A DNA stretch of 52,484 bases, taken from assembly GCA_900544995.1 (NCBI GenBank), contig UQXC01000006.1, positions 1-52,484 on the forward strand, given 5' to 3'. The DNA comes from an uncultured Collinsella sp. (GTDB lineage: Bacteria > Actinomycetota > Coriobacteriia > Coriobacteriales > Coriobacteriaceae). Below the pieces are notes generated by a model. That model did no database searches and was not told the origin of the DNA. It saw only the letters and a program-made list of their open reading frames with translations. The position numbers were made by a program, and so were the translations under genes. This document shows positions 9,076 through 16,656 of this stretch, piece after piece; positions within the stretch are counted from its first letter, which is position 1; each line of letters begins with the position of its first letter.

Positions 9076-9083
9076 GCTATACT
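9076..9083 (+). promoter_or_regulatory. Extended -10 of the tRNA-Val promoter
   Basis: TGCTATACT-type extended -10 eleven bases before the tRNA 5' end, a usual distance for a stable-RNA promoter. No good -35 is visible at 17 bases, which fits an extended -10. Confidence 0.4.
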
Positions 9084-9093
9084 CTCTCCGCAC

Positions 9094-9169
9094 GGGCGAT
9101 TGGCGCAACGGTTAGCGCAGGTGCTTTACACGCACAAGGCTGGGGGTTCGAATCCCTCATCGCCCACCA
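9094..9169 (+). tRNA. tRNA-Val (anticodon TAC)
   Basis: A 76-base cloverleaf with acceptor stem GGGCGAT paired to ATCGCCC, D-arm around GGTTAGCGC, anticodon loop TTTACAC (anticodon TAC at positions 34-36, reading GTA and other valine codons), T-arm GGGGGTTCGAATCCCTC and an encoded CCA end. It is the only intact tRNA seen in the window. A terminator follows ten bases later. The last 18 bases recur exactly at 9336-9353. Confidence 0.97.
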
Positions 9170-9178
9170 TTGAATTGG

Positions 9179-9209
9179 AAACGGTCCTCGAAAGGGGACC
9201 GTTTTTGTT
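9179..9209 (+). terminator. Terminator of tRNA-Val
   Basis: Arms AACGGTCC and GGACCGTT followed by TTTTTGTTT on the plus strand, ten bases after the tRNA CCA. Confidence 0.85.
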
Positions 9210-9335
9210 TGGGCCCATTTCATGGGATTCGAACCCGCAAGGGTGCGGAGCTGAGGAAACGCGAAGCGTTTTCCAGCGCAGCACGCGAGGAGCGAAGCGA
9301 CGAAGCGGATGCGGGCGGCGGAGCCGCACGCGGAC

Positions 9336-9353
9336 ATCCCTCATCGCCCACCA
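9336..9353 (+). repeat. Second copy of the tRNA-Val 3' end
   Basis: ATCCCTCATCGCCCACCA is identical to the last 18 bases of tRNA-Val (9152-9169), but no tRNA body precedes it. The 166 bases between hold GC-rich GCGAAGCG-type repeats. It is followed, like the first copy, by a terminator and then by a TTTGGGCCCA...CATGGGATTCGAACCCGC block (compare 9210-9238 with 9393-9421). This makes an imperfect tandem duplication of period about 184. It may be a collapsed tandem tRNA pair or an integration scar. Confidence 0.75.
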
Positions 9354-9363
9354 CTGATTTGAT

Positions 9364-9394
9364 AGGCTCCCAGCAATGGGAGCCTTTCTTTTTT
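9364..9394 (+). terminator. Second terminator after the duplicated tRNA end
   Basis: Arms AGGCTCCC and GGGAGCCT with a 6-base loop and TTCTTTTTT. The stem sequence is unrelated to that of the first terminator although the flanks are duplicated. Confidence 0.8.
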
Positions 9395-9778
9395 GGGCCC
9401 AGCGCATGGGATTCGAACCCGCCAGCACGTCTGTCACAAAGGCCGTGGCCAAATAATAGCAAAAATGAGTACTGCTACTTTGCTTGCAACATATAAACAG
9501 ATAGTGTTTGCTTAGGTTACGCAACATATGTCCATTATAAGGACTAACAGTCAGATCAAAATCGTGTATTCATCGCCATTTCGACTTGCCATCTGGCCTT
9601 ATTAGTCCAAAATTGCTGCTACCAAATCGGTAACAGTACTCATATTTGATGTTTTTTGACCAGCAGGTCTCCCTGCCTTAGCAAATCTAAGGCAAAACGG
9701 GCTCCAGACCGCTGAATCATGCCGCATAGGGCACGTCCGCAGTCCGGAACTCGGTCCAAATTGAGTTATTGCGCCGCG
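9395..9778. other. AT-rich gene-free stretch with a 187-bp inverted-repeat element
   Basis: No credible ORF or RNA family was recognised in these 384 bases, which are visibly less GC-rich than the surroundings. At 9461-9474 AAAAATGAGTACTG faces CAGTACTCATATTT at 9634-9647 (12 of 14 paired), as in a short terminal-inverted-repeat element. Inside lies TTACGCAACATATGTCCA (9517-9534), which recurs with one change at 43578-43595. GGACTAA and TTAGTCC are also inverted within it. It might be a MITE remnant or a structured transcript downstream of argD. Confidence 0.4.
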
Positions 9779-11062
9779 TTAGCCCAAAACACCCGACAGG
9801 ATCTCGATCAGACCATCCACGTCGGCTTCCTCGCACACGAGCGGCGGCAGGAAACGCAGCGTATGGGTACCCGTAGCGTTAATCACGGCACCGGCGGCCA
9901 GCGCGCGGGCAACAACATCATGCGCGTCGCCCGCGGCATCATCAAAATCACAGCCGAGCATCAAGCCGCGGCCACGTACCTCGGTCACGTGCGGCAGCTT
10001 GGCGAGCTTTGCCTCCATATAGGCACCCACCTTGGCAGCATGGTCGGCATAATCGCCGCGCACGAGCGCGGAGAGCGTCGCGGCACACGCCGTGATGGCC
10101 AGGCAGCTACCGCCAAAGGTCGAGCCGTGGTCGCCCGGCTTAAACACGTCGGCAATCTCCTTCTTTGCCACGACGGCACCCATGGGCACGCCGTCGGCAA
10201 TGCCCTTGGCAAGGCTCATGATGTCGGGCTCCACGCCATAGGTTTGGAACGCAAATGGCTTGCCGGAGCGGAAGATGCCGCACTGGACCTCGTCGGCGAT
10301 AAGCACGGCGCCCACTTCGTGTGCCAAGTCGCGCGCTGCCGCCATAAACTCCTCGGTCATGGGGTGCACGCCACTCTCACCCTGGATCGGCTCGAGCATC
10401 ACGGCACAAATCTCGCTCCCCAGCTGCTTAAAGATCGCACGCAGCTCGTCCACATCGTTGGGCGTGCAGGCCACAAAGCCACCCGGCAGTGGGCGGAAAC
10501 TATCCTGCAGCCAATCCTGCATGGTGGCGGCAATGGTCTCGAGCGTACGGCCGTGGAAGCCGCCGCGCATGCACACGATGGTGTTGCCGCCGTTACCGGC
10601 ACGCTTGGCGTACAAGCGCGCGAGCTTCATCGAGCCCTCATTGGCCTCGGCGCCAGAGTTGGCAAAGAAGGTCTCCCAAACCTGCTCATCCGCAGCCGGG
10701 GCACCAAGAGCAGCTGCCGTGGTCTCATCGCCGGCGACAATGGCATCGGCAAGCACGCGCGCACCATCTACGTCGTCGTTAGCAAGCTTGGACAGCAGCG
10801 CCGCGACCTGTCCGCGCTGCTCGATGTAGAAGTAATTGGAGACATGCATGAGCTTTTTGGTCTGTGCCTCGAGCGCCGAGAGCACAGCCAGGTTGCCATG
10901 GCCTAGGCTGCACACGCCGATGCCGGCAAGAAAGTCGAGGTACTCACGGCCATCGTCGCCGGTGAGCTTCATGCCGTGACCCTCGACAAACTCGACCGGA
11001 GAGCGGCCAAAGGTATGCATAACGTAATGGGATTCAAGCGATTGCTGAGCTGCAAGTGACAT
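9779..11062 (-). CDS. argD: Acetylornithine aminotransferase
   Basis: A PLP enzyme of arginine synthesis that converts N-acetylglutamate semialdehyde to N-acetylornithine with glutamate as donor. The 427-residue protein shows the class-III aminotransferase features: FFANSGAEANE cofactor-binding segment, LIADEVQCG aspartate motif and the PLP lysine in SLAKGIADG near residue 286. It is the last gene of argC-J-B-D, 69 bases after argB. Assignment over ornithine or other omega-aminotransferases rests on the operon. The ribosome site is GAAAGG. Confidence 0.94.
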   Translation of the reverse strand: MSLAAQQSLESHYVMHTFGRSPVEFVEGHGMKLTGDDGREYLDFLAGIGVCSLGHGNLAVLSALEAQTKKLMHVSNYFYIEQRGQVAALLSKLANDDVDGARVLADAIVAGDETTAAALGAPAADEQVWETFFANSGAEANEGSMKLARLYAKRAGNGGNTIVCMRGGFHGRTLETIAATMQDWLQDSFRPLPGGFVACTPNDVDELRAIFKQLGSEICAVMLEPIQGESGVHPMTEEFMAAARDLAHEVGAVLIADEVQCGIFRSGKPFAFQTYGVEPDIMSLAKGIADGVPMGAVVAKKEIADVFKPGDHGSTFGGSCLAITACAATLSALVRGDYADHAAKVGAYMEAKLAKLPHVTEVRGRGLMLGCDFDDAAGDAHDVVARALAAGAVINATGTHTLRFLPPLVCEEADVDGLIEILSGVLG

Positions 11063-11131
11063 GGGATGCCTTTCGTTGGGCGCCGGACGGCGCAGACCTA
11101 TGGGTGCAGGAATGGGGCGGCTGCGGGTCAG

Positions 11132-12112
11132 CTAGACCGTCTGAAGCTTCTCGACCTCGTCAAGGTTTTCGGTCAGACGCGCAGCAAACGTCGAAAGCGG
11201 ATGCGGATGCGTATCGAACTCGTAAGCCGTCTCGGTGGAATGGATCACGGTGCCGACACCGGCATCGGTCAGCAGCTCCAGGAGCAGCGAATGCGGCGTA
11301 GTACCGTTGATGATGTGGGCACGAAATACGCCGCCGGTAAGCGCATCGACGGCCGCGCGCAGCTTGGGAATCATGCCCTTATCGACCTCGCCGCCGTAGA
11401 GCATTTCGTTGACCTCGTCGAGCGTTAGGTTGGAGATAAGCGAGTCCTTGTCGCTAAAGTCCTTGTACAGGCCATCGACATCGGTCAAAAAGATTGCCTT
11501 ATGCGCGTGGAGCGCTGCCGCAACGGCACCGGCGGCGGTGTCGGCGTTGATGTTGAAGAAACCGCCGTCCTCCCCCGCCGCGACGGTAGCGATGACGGGG
11601 ATGTACTCGCTATCGAGTAAGCGCTCGATATAGTCGGTGTTAACGTGCGTCACTTTGCCCACGCGACCGAGCTCGGGGTCGAGCGGCTCGGCGATGAGCG
11701 TGCCGGCATCGCTGCCCGACACGCCCACGGCCAGGTTGCCGTGCTGGTTGATGGCAGCAACCAGCTCCTGGTTAACCTTGCCGCCCAGCACCTCGCGCAC
11801 GATATCCATCGTATCCGGCGTGGTCACGCGCTGGCCATTCTTAAATTCGACGGGAATATCGTAATGGCTCAGCGCCTCGTTGATGGCCTTGCCGCCGCCA
11901 TGCACGATGACGGGGCGCATGCCGATGATCTTGAGCAGGACGATGTCGCTCATCACGTCGCGGCGCAGTTGCTCGTCGACCATGGCGGCACCGCCGTACT
12001 TGATAACGACCGTCTTGCCGGTCAGGTTCTTAATCCACGGCAGCGCTTCGAACAGCAGCTGCGCGGTTGCTTCGTTGGATTCGCTCGAACGACAATCGCG
12101 TGCGAATTTCAT
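11132..12112 (-). CDS. argB: N-acetylglutamate kinase
   Basis: Phosphorylates N-acetylglutamate, usually the arginine-inhibited step where ArgJ recycles acetyl groups. The protein has the amino-acid-kinase signatures VVIKYGGAAM near the N-terminus, VIVHGGGKAI and FLTDVDGLY. The N-terminal segment MKFARDCRSSESNEATAQ may form the extra helix found in arginine-sensitive hexameric NAGKs (inference). A longer TTG-start reading (from 12163) has no ribosome site; the ATG at 12112 follows GAGGCAGATT and gives 326 residues. It sits 80 bases after argJ. Confidence 0.94.
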   Translation of the reverse strand: MKFARDCRSSESNEATAQLLFEALPWIKNLTGKTVVIKYGGAAMVDEQLRRDVMSDIVLLKIIGMRPVIVHGGGKAINEALSHYDIPVEFKNGQRVTTPDTMDIVREVLGGKVNQELVAAINQHGNLAVGVSGSDAGTLIAEPLDPELGRVGKVTHVNTDYIERLLDSEYIPVIATVAAGEDGGFFNINADTAAGAVAAALHAHKAIFLTDVDGLYKDFSDKDSLISNLTLDEVNEMLYGGEVDKGMIPKLRAAVDALTGGVFRAHIINGTTPHSLLLELLTDAGVGTVIHSTETAYEFDTHPHPLSTFAARLTENLDEVEKLQTV

Positions 12113-12192
12113 AATCTGCCTCGTCTTTCGTATCGTTATCACGCCGTGCTTCGCTATCCGCAATGCGACAAGATGCGCAGCGTGCCTGGAAT

Positions 12193-13461
12193 CTAGGAAC
12201 GGTAGTCACCGTTGATGGAGATGTACTCGTGCGTGAGGTCGCAGGTCCACACGGTCGTTGCCGCGTCGCCTGCGCCCAGGTCGGCCGAGATCACGATCTC
12301 GGGCGCCTCAAAACGTCGCAGAGCCTCATCCTCGTCAAAGGGAACAGTCAGACCATCGCGGCAGACAGGCATGCCCATCATGTCGATGGAAACATCTTCC
12401 TGATTAAACTGCACGCCGCACTTGCCAAGCGCCATGGCAACGCGGCCCCAGTTGCAGTCGTGGCCAGCGATGCAGGTCTTGACGAGCGGCGAGTTGGCGA
12501 CAGCACGGGCGGCGATATCGGCTTCCTCGTCGTTAGCGGCGCCGGTAACGTTAACCGTCACGAGCTTTGACGCACCCTCGCCATCGGCCGCAATGTTGCG
12601 CGCCAGGCTCTCGCACACCTCGTGCACGGCAAAGGCCAGCTCGTCAAAGGCGTCAGTGCCCTCGACGATGGCCTCGGCATCTGCGGCAGCAGCGCCAGAA
12701 GCAAGCATGATGCAGGTGTCGTTGGTCGAGGTGTCGGAATCGACCGTCACTTTATTAAAGGTCTGTTTAACGGTCGAGAGCAGCAGGGTGTGGAGCGCCG
12801 CCGGCTCGACGGGGGCATCGGTAGTAATGACCGCGATCATGGTGGCCATGTTGGGCATGATCATGCCCGAGCCCTTGCACATTCCGCCTACCGTATAGAC
12901 ATTGCTCGCATGACCCGCAGCCTCACTGACGTAGGACACGGCGTACTCCTTGGAGTGCGTGTCGGTCGTCATGATGGCGCGAGCGGCATCGGCGCCACCG
13001 TGAGCGGAGAGCGCCTCGTAGGCAGCAGGAATGGCAGTCTCAAATGTGTCGATGGGCAGAATCTGTCCAATCACGCCTGTGGATGCAACTAGGATCTGCT
13101 GGGATTCACAGCCGATGACCTGCGACGCGATGTTGCAGGTCTCGCGCGCGCATGCAAGGCCGGTCTCACCCGTGGCGGCGTTGGCATTGCCAGAGTTGAT
13201 CGAAACGCCGGCGATGATACCGTAGCCCTTGTCGGCACCGCCCAGGTTGGCACGGCTCACCTGCACGGGCGCCGCGCAAAAGCGATTGGTGGTAAACACG
13301 CCGGCACCGGGACAGGGTTTATCGGGCACGACGAGCGCGTAATCCAGACGCTCGGGGTTCTTGCGGAACCCAGCGTGGATGCCTGCAGCCTTAAAACCAG
13401 CCGCAGCCGTAACGCCACCCTCGACGGCGCGAATCTTGATATCAAACAGCTCGGTATTCAT
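12193..13461 (-). CDS. argJ: Bifunctional ornithine acetyltransferase / N-acetylglutamate synthase
   Basis: Transfers acetyl from N-acetylornithine to glutamate, closing the acetyl cycle of arginine synthesis; some members also use acetyl-CoA. The 422-residue precursor has the self-cleavage motif MPNMATM near residue 205, where the Thr becomes the N-terminal nucleophile of the beta chain, and a later DGEGASK segment (most members have GEGATK). No separate argA is visible. AAGGAG lies 11 bases before the ATG, a little far. It follows argC after a 134-base gap. Confidence 0.95.
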   Translation of the reverse strand: MNTELFDIKIRAVEGGVTAAAGFKAAGIHAGFRKNPERLDYALVVPDKPCPGAGVFTTNRFCAAPVQVSRANLGGADKGYGIIAGVSINSGNANAATGETGLACARETCNIASQVIGCESQQILVASTGVIGQILPIDTFETAIPAAYEALSAHGGADAARAIMTTDTHSKEYAVSYVSEAAGHASNVYTVGGMCKGSGMIMPNMATMIAVITTDAPVEPAALHTLLLSTVKQTFNKVTVDSDTSTNDTCIMLASGAAAADAEAIVEGTDAFDELAFAVHEVCESLARNIAADGEGASKLVTVNVTGAANDEEADIAARAVANSPLVKTCIAGHDCNWGRVAMALGKCGVQFNQEDVSIDMMGMPVCRDGLTVPFDEDEALRRFEAPEIVISADLGAGDAATTVWTCDLTHEYISINGDYRS

Positions 13462-13595
13462 CGTCTTTATGACTCCTTATGTCAAACAAAAAACGGACAT
13501 CGGTTGGTGCGCCATGCCAGTCGTAATCATGAGACCGGCTTAAGAGTGGCGCCCCACTCGATGCCCGACTACCAAATCGTTAACAATCGAATGTG

Positions 13596-14666
13596 CTACA
13601 CCGGGCACGCCACTGTGGGCAAGCCTCGTCGCTCGTCAAAGCCAAAGACGATATTGGCGCACTGGACCGCTTGGCCCGCAGCGCCCTTGCACAGATTGTC
13701 GATGGCGCCCGTCGCCACCAGCACGCCCGCGCGCTTGTTGAGCGCGAGGCCAATCTGGGCGGCGTTGGTGCCGACAACCGAAGCCGTCTTGGGCTGCTGG
13801 CCGGTATCGAGCACGCGCACAAAGGTGCGACCGGCATAGAACTGCTTGTAATAGTCGACAACGTCCTCAAGAGCCAAGGAGTCGATGGCCTGCGGCGCGA
13901 GCGGCATCGTCACCGTGGAGAGCAGACCACGCTTGAGCGGTGCCAGGTGCGGGGTAAAGACGACGCGATCGGTCAGGCCAAGGATTTGCTCAATCTCGGG
14001 CGTGTGGCGATGCTTACCCACGCCGTAGGCCTCCAAGTTCTCGTCGGCGCTGCAAAAATGCGTACGAGCGTTGCAGGACTTGCCGGCACCCGTCACACCG
14101 CTGATGGCATCGACAATCACGGGACCGTTCTCGGCCACCCAGCCCGCACGCACGGCAGGAGCGGCAGCAAGGCTCGTTGCGGTGGGATAGCAGCCGGCGC
14201 AGGCGACCAGCACGGGTTTGCCGTCGGCATGATCGGATGCAGCGGTCTCCAAATCCTGGGAGAACAGCTCGGGCAGACCGAAGGCGCGGGTCTTGAGCAA
14301 CTCGGGGCTCGTATGCTCGGCGGCATACCACGTCTCAAAGACAGACGCGTCGCTCAGACGATAATCGGCCGAAAGATCAAAGCAGGAAACGCCCGCGGCA
14401 AGGAGCGCGGGCACCTGTGCCATGGCAGCCGTGTGCGGCACGGCAAGAAAAACCGCATCGCAGCTCTTGAGCTCGGGGGCGTCATGCGTAGTGAAAACCA
14501 GATCGCTCACGCCAGCAAAGCTCGGATACACCGCGGACAGCGGCTGGTCGGCATCGGCGTTGGACGTAATGGCAACAAGTTCAAACTCGGGATGGCCGAG
14601 CACGAGGCGAATGAGCTCGGCTCCGGCATATCCAGCCGCGCCGACGATTCCAACCTTCAAAGACAT
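13596..14666 (-). CDS. argC: N-acetyl-gamma-glutamyl-phosphate reductase
   Basis: NADPH-dependent reduction of N-acetylglutamyl phosphate to the semialdehyde. The 356-residue protein has the nucleotide-binding GAAGYAG (9-15) and the catalytic cysteine in AGCYPTATS (Cys159). The start follows AAGGAGTCTGAT. It is the first gene of the arg cluster; two 18-base ARG-box-like sites lie 85-123 bases upstream, so repression by an ArgR-type protein is inferred. The regulator itself, and argF, argG and argH, are outside the window. Confidence 0.95.
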   Translation of the reverse strand: MSLKVGIVGAAGYAGAELIRLVLGHPEFELVAITSNADADQPLSAVYPSFAGVSDLVFTTHDAPELKSCDAVFLAVPHTAAMAQVPALLAAGVSCFDLSADYRLSDASVFETWYAAEHTSPELLKTRAFGLPELFSQDLETAASDHADGKPVLVACAGCYPTATSLAAAPAVRAGWVAENGPVIVDAISGVTGAGKSCNARTHFCSADENLEAYGVGKHRHTPEIEQILGLTDRVVFTPHLAPLKRGLLSTVTMPLAPQAIDSLALEDVVDYYKQFYAGRTFVRVLDTGQQPKTASVVGTNAAQIGLALNKRAGVLVATGAIDNLCKGAAGQAVQCANIVFGFDERRGLPTVACPV

Positions 14667-14750
14667 ATCAGACTCCTTGTCTGCGATTTATGCACCGATG
14701 CGTATTTCACAGCAGTCGTTATGAAGTGGGTTGAAACTTTAGCATCAAAA

Positions 14751-14789
14751 GATGCATGAACACGTAAATGGCTTGCATATTCATGCATT
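14751..14789 (-). promoter_or_regulatory. Tandem ARG boxes (predicted ArgR operator)
   Basis: Two 18-base sites, GATGCATGAACACGTAAA (14751-14768, plus strand) and AATGCATGAATATGCAAG (14772-14789, read on the minus strand), match at 13 of 18 positions and are separated by exactly 3 bases, the classical ARG-box spacing. They lie upstream of argC. The operator role is inferred from this geometry and position. Confidence 0.6.
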
Positions 14790-14832
14790 GAAACATTCCC
14801 GACACATTCGCTTGAAGGAATTGACAAATAGA

Positions 14833-14886
14833 GCGGGCCCCGTATTGGCCGGCACTCCTTACGGTGCCGGGCAATACAAGGCCCGC
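14833..14886 (-). terminator. Long hairpin ending the riboflavin/PPOX operon
   Basis: Three nested stems: GCGGGCC/GGCCCGC, GTATTG/CAATAC and CCGGCAC/GTGCCGG, with an 8-base loop, lying 38 bases past the last PPOX gene stop. There is no T-run on the minus strand, so termination is probable from stem strength only. Confidence 0.5.
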
Positions 14887-14923
14887 CCATGCGAAAACTA
14901 AGCTGTTAGGATGAGCCAGCTGG

Positions 14924-15334
14924 CTAGAGCTCGACCGGCACCCATTCGTCGTGATTGCAGATAAAAGCCTCGGGATCCTCGACGCTAAAGAAGACGAGCG
15001 TGGGGTCGTTAGGCCCCTCATAGTGCTCGCCCAGGCGCTCTAGATGCTTCCACCCGGCTTCGCGCATTTCGTCTAAAGCCCGGTCATCCAAGCCGGCACG
15101 CCCGCGCAAGATGAGCCAGCCATGGCCCGGCCACCAACTCGTGGCCTCAAAGCGCTGGTTTTGCAGCAGCTCTTGCCACACATCTTTGGTGCGCGCTGTT
15201 ACAAACCACAGCTTGCCGTCCTGGATCTGTGCAAACGAGAACGGACGCACATGTGGCTGCCCGTCCACGCTCGTCGCCAGATACCACGCCGGCACCGACG
15301 TCAGATACTTCAACACCGTATTCAATCCGTCCAC
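14924..15334 (-). CDS. Pyridoxamine 5'-phosphate oxidase family (split-barrel flavin-binding) protein
   Basis: A 136-residue single-domain protein of the FMN-binding split-barrel fold, starting with GTG after a strong AGGAGGAAAC. It has the family pattern PAWYLATSVDGQPHVRPFSF (residues 15-34), KLWFVTARTKDVWQELLQN and a C-terminal aromatic segment. Such proteins bind FMN, F420 or haem; which one is not evident here. It is paralogous to the gene 17 bases upstream and lies at the end of the FMN-riboswitch transcript, which favours FMN. The substrate is unknown. Confidence 0.82.
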   Translation of the reverse strand: MDGLNTVLKYLTSVPAWYLATSVDGQPHVRPFSFAQIQDGKLWFVTARTKDVWQELLQNQRFEATSWWPGHGWLILRGRAGLDDRALDEMREAGWKHLERLGEHYEGPNDPTLVFFSVEDPEAFICNHDEWVPVEL

Positions 15335-15351
15335 GTTTCCTCCTGTACTAG

Positions 15352-15825
15352 CTAGTTTGGGAGCCTGGTTTGTGCGAGCAAGAGCTCCAGGCGCTCTTCG
15401 CTGCCGTCGATATCGCAGAACCGCGCGGCAATGTTGCGGACCGAAAAGAAAGCAAGGCGGCCGTCGTTGGCACTCTCGTGTTCCTCGCCGATGCCCACCA
15501 TGTGCTTAAAACCCGCTTGACGCACCTTGTCGCTCGCAACTGCGTCGTCCTCAAGTGCGGCTTCGCCGGTCAATACGATCCAACATTCCCCCGGCTTCCA
15601 GCCCGATACCTCAAACTTGGGATTCACGCTGAGCTCCGCCCACACGTCCTTGTCGCGCGACGTGCAAAACCACAGCTTGTCGTCATCGACCATGGCAAAC
15701 GAAAACGGCCTCACGCGAGGCTGATGCCCGTCGCTTGCATCGGTCGTGGCCAGATACCACGCCGGAATGCGTCTGAGATACGAACAGGCGCGCTCAAGCT
15801 GAGCCGTGCGGTCGTTGTCGGTCAT
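15352..15825 (-). CDS. Pyridoxamine 5'-phosphate oxidase family protein, paralogue
   Basis: A 157-residue split-barrel protein with RIPAWYLATTDASDGHQPRV, then RPFSFAMVDDDKLWFCTSRDKDVW, matching the neighbour in the same order (PAWYLAT, VRPFSF, KLWF, KDVW). The pair is clearly an old tandem duplication, as identity outside motifs is modest. AAAGGGG precedes the ATG, which lies 30 bases after the ecfT stop, so it is probably on the riboflavin-uptake transcript. Function is unassigned; an FMN-dependent oxidoreductase or flavin-binding role is inferred. Confidence 0.82.
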   Translation of the reverse strand: MTDNDRTAQLERACSYLRRIPAWYLATTDASDGHQPRVRPFSFAMVDDDKLWFCTSRDKDVWAELSVNPKFEVSGWKPGECWIVLTGEAALEDDAVASDKVRQAGFKHMVGIGEEHESANDGRLAFFSVRNIAARFCDIDGSEERLELLLAQTRLPN

Positions 15826-15855
15826 AAGGACCCCTTTCTTGCGCTCGAATCGCGC

Positions 15856-16656
15856 CTAAACAAGTTGAAGATTGATGACGATGACGCAGATGAGCAGCAA
15901 CGCCGTCACCACCGCCGCCAACGCATCGCCGCGGCCAAATGCAAGCGCATGCAGACGCGTGCGGCCCTGCTCGCCGTGATAGCAACGCGCATCCATGGCG
16001 GCAGACAGCGTCTCGGCATGACGAAACACACCGGTGAACAGCGGGATCGCCACACTGCCGAGCATGCGCACACCGCTGAGCGGACCGCCCGTTACGCGTG
16101 CACCGCGGCTTGCCTGCGCATCCGCCGTCTGCTTCATCTCGGTGGCGAACTGCGGCATAAAGCGCAACGCGATACCCATAATCATGCCGAGCTCGTGCGC
16201 AGGAAGTCCCATACGCGCAAACGGCGCGAGCAGGCGCTCAAAGCCCGCGGTGAGGTCGAGCGTGGGCGTGGTGAGCGTAATGGCGCTCATGCCGGCCATC
16301 ATCAAGCTTAGGCGGCATGCCATAAAGGCGGCGGAATGCAGCGAGCCCTCGCTTATCTGCAAAAAGCCAAGCTGCCACAGGATGCGCCCACTCTGATCGG
16401 TAAACAAGTTGAGCACCGCGACCACGACGACGATTGCCAGCAGCGGCGCCATCGACGACAGAACGCGACGAACCGGCACCCGAGACACGGCATAGGTCAG
16501 CACAACGAAAATTGCGACAGGGGCCAGTCCACGGAAGCCGCCGACGGTCAGCGTTGTGATTAAAAACACAAAGCCCAGGAGCAGTTTGATGCGCGGATCC
16601 AGGCGATGGATCGCACTATCGCCGGGATAGTAGCTGCCAAACGAAAACGCCTCCAT
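15856..16656 (-). CDS. ecfT: ECF transporter transmembrane coupling protein
   Basis: The EcfT/CbiQ-type membrane scaffold that links the ATPase to the substrate-binding S component. The 266-residue protein begins with the usual SYYPGDSAIHRLDPRIKLLL and has several membrane segments. The coupling-helix signature ASRGA is at about 184-188 and a second, degenerate site is MDARCYHG near 220. Its ATG overlaps the ecfA stop codon (TAATG). The operon is complete for one transporter: S component, ATPases, T component. Confidence 0.9.
   Translation of the reverse strand: MEAFSFGSYYPGDSAIHRLDPRIKLLLGFVFLITTLTVGGFRGLAPVAIFVVLTYAVSRVPVRRVLSSMAPLLAIVVVVAVLNLFTDQSGRILWQLGFLQISEGSLHSAAFMACRLSLMMAGMSAITLTTPTLDLTAGFERLLAPFARMGLPAHELGMIMGIALRFMPQFATEMKQTADAQASRGARVTGGPLSGVRMLGSVAIPLFTGVFRHAETLSAAMDARCYHGEQGRTRLHALAFGRGDALAAVVTALLLICVIVINLQLV

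Noticed and set aside
9216..9238. GGGATTCGAACCC as a T-arm of a minus-strand tRNA (also at 9409)
   Set aside because: No acceptor, anticodon or D arms can be folded around it on either strand; the T-stem does not pair beyond three bases.
12113..12163. Longer argB with a TTG start
   Set aside because: No SD precedes it and the extra residues do not match the family; the ATG at 12112 has GAGG at good spacing.
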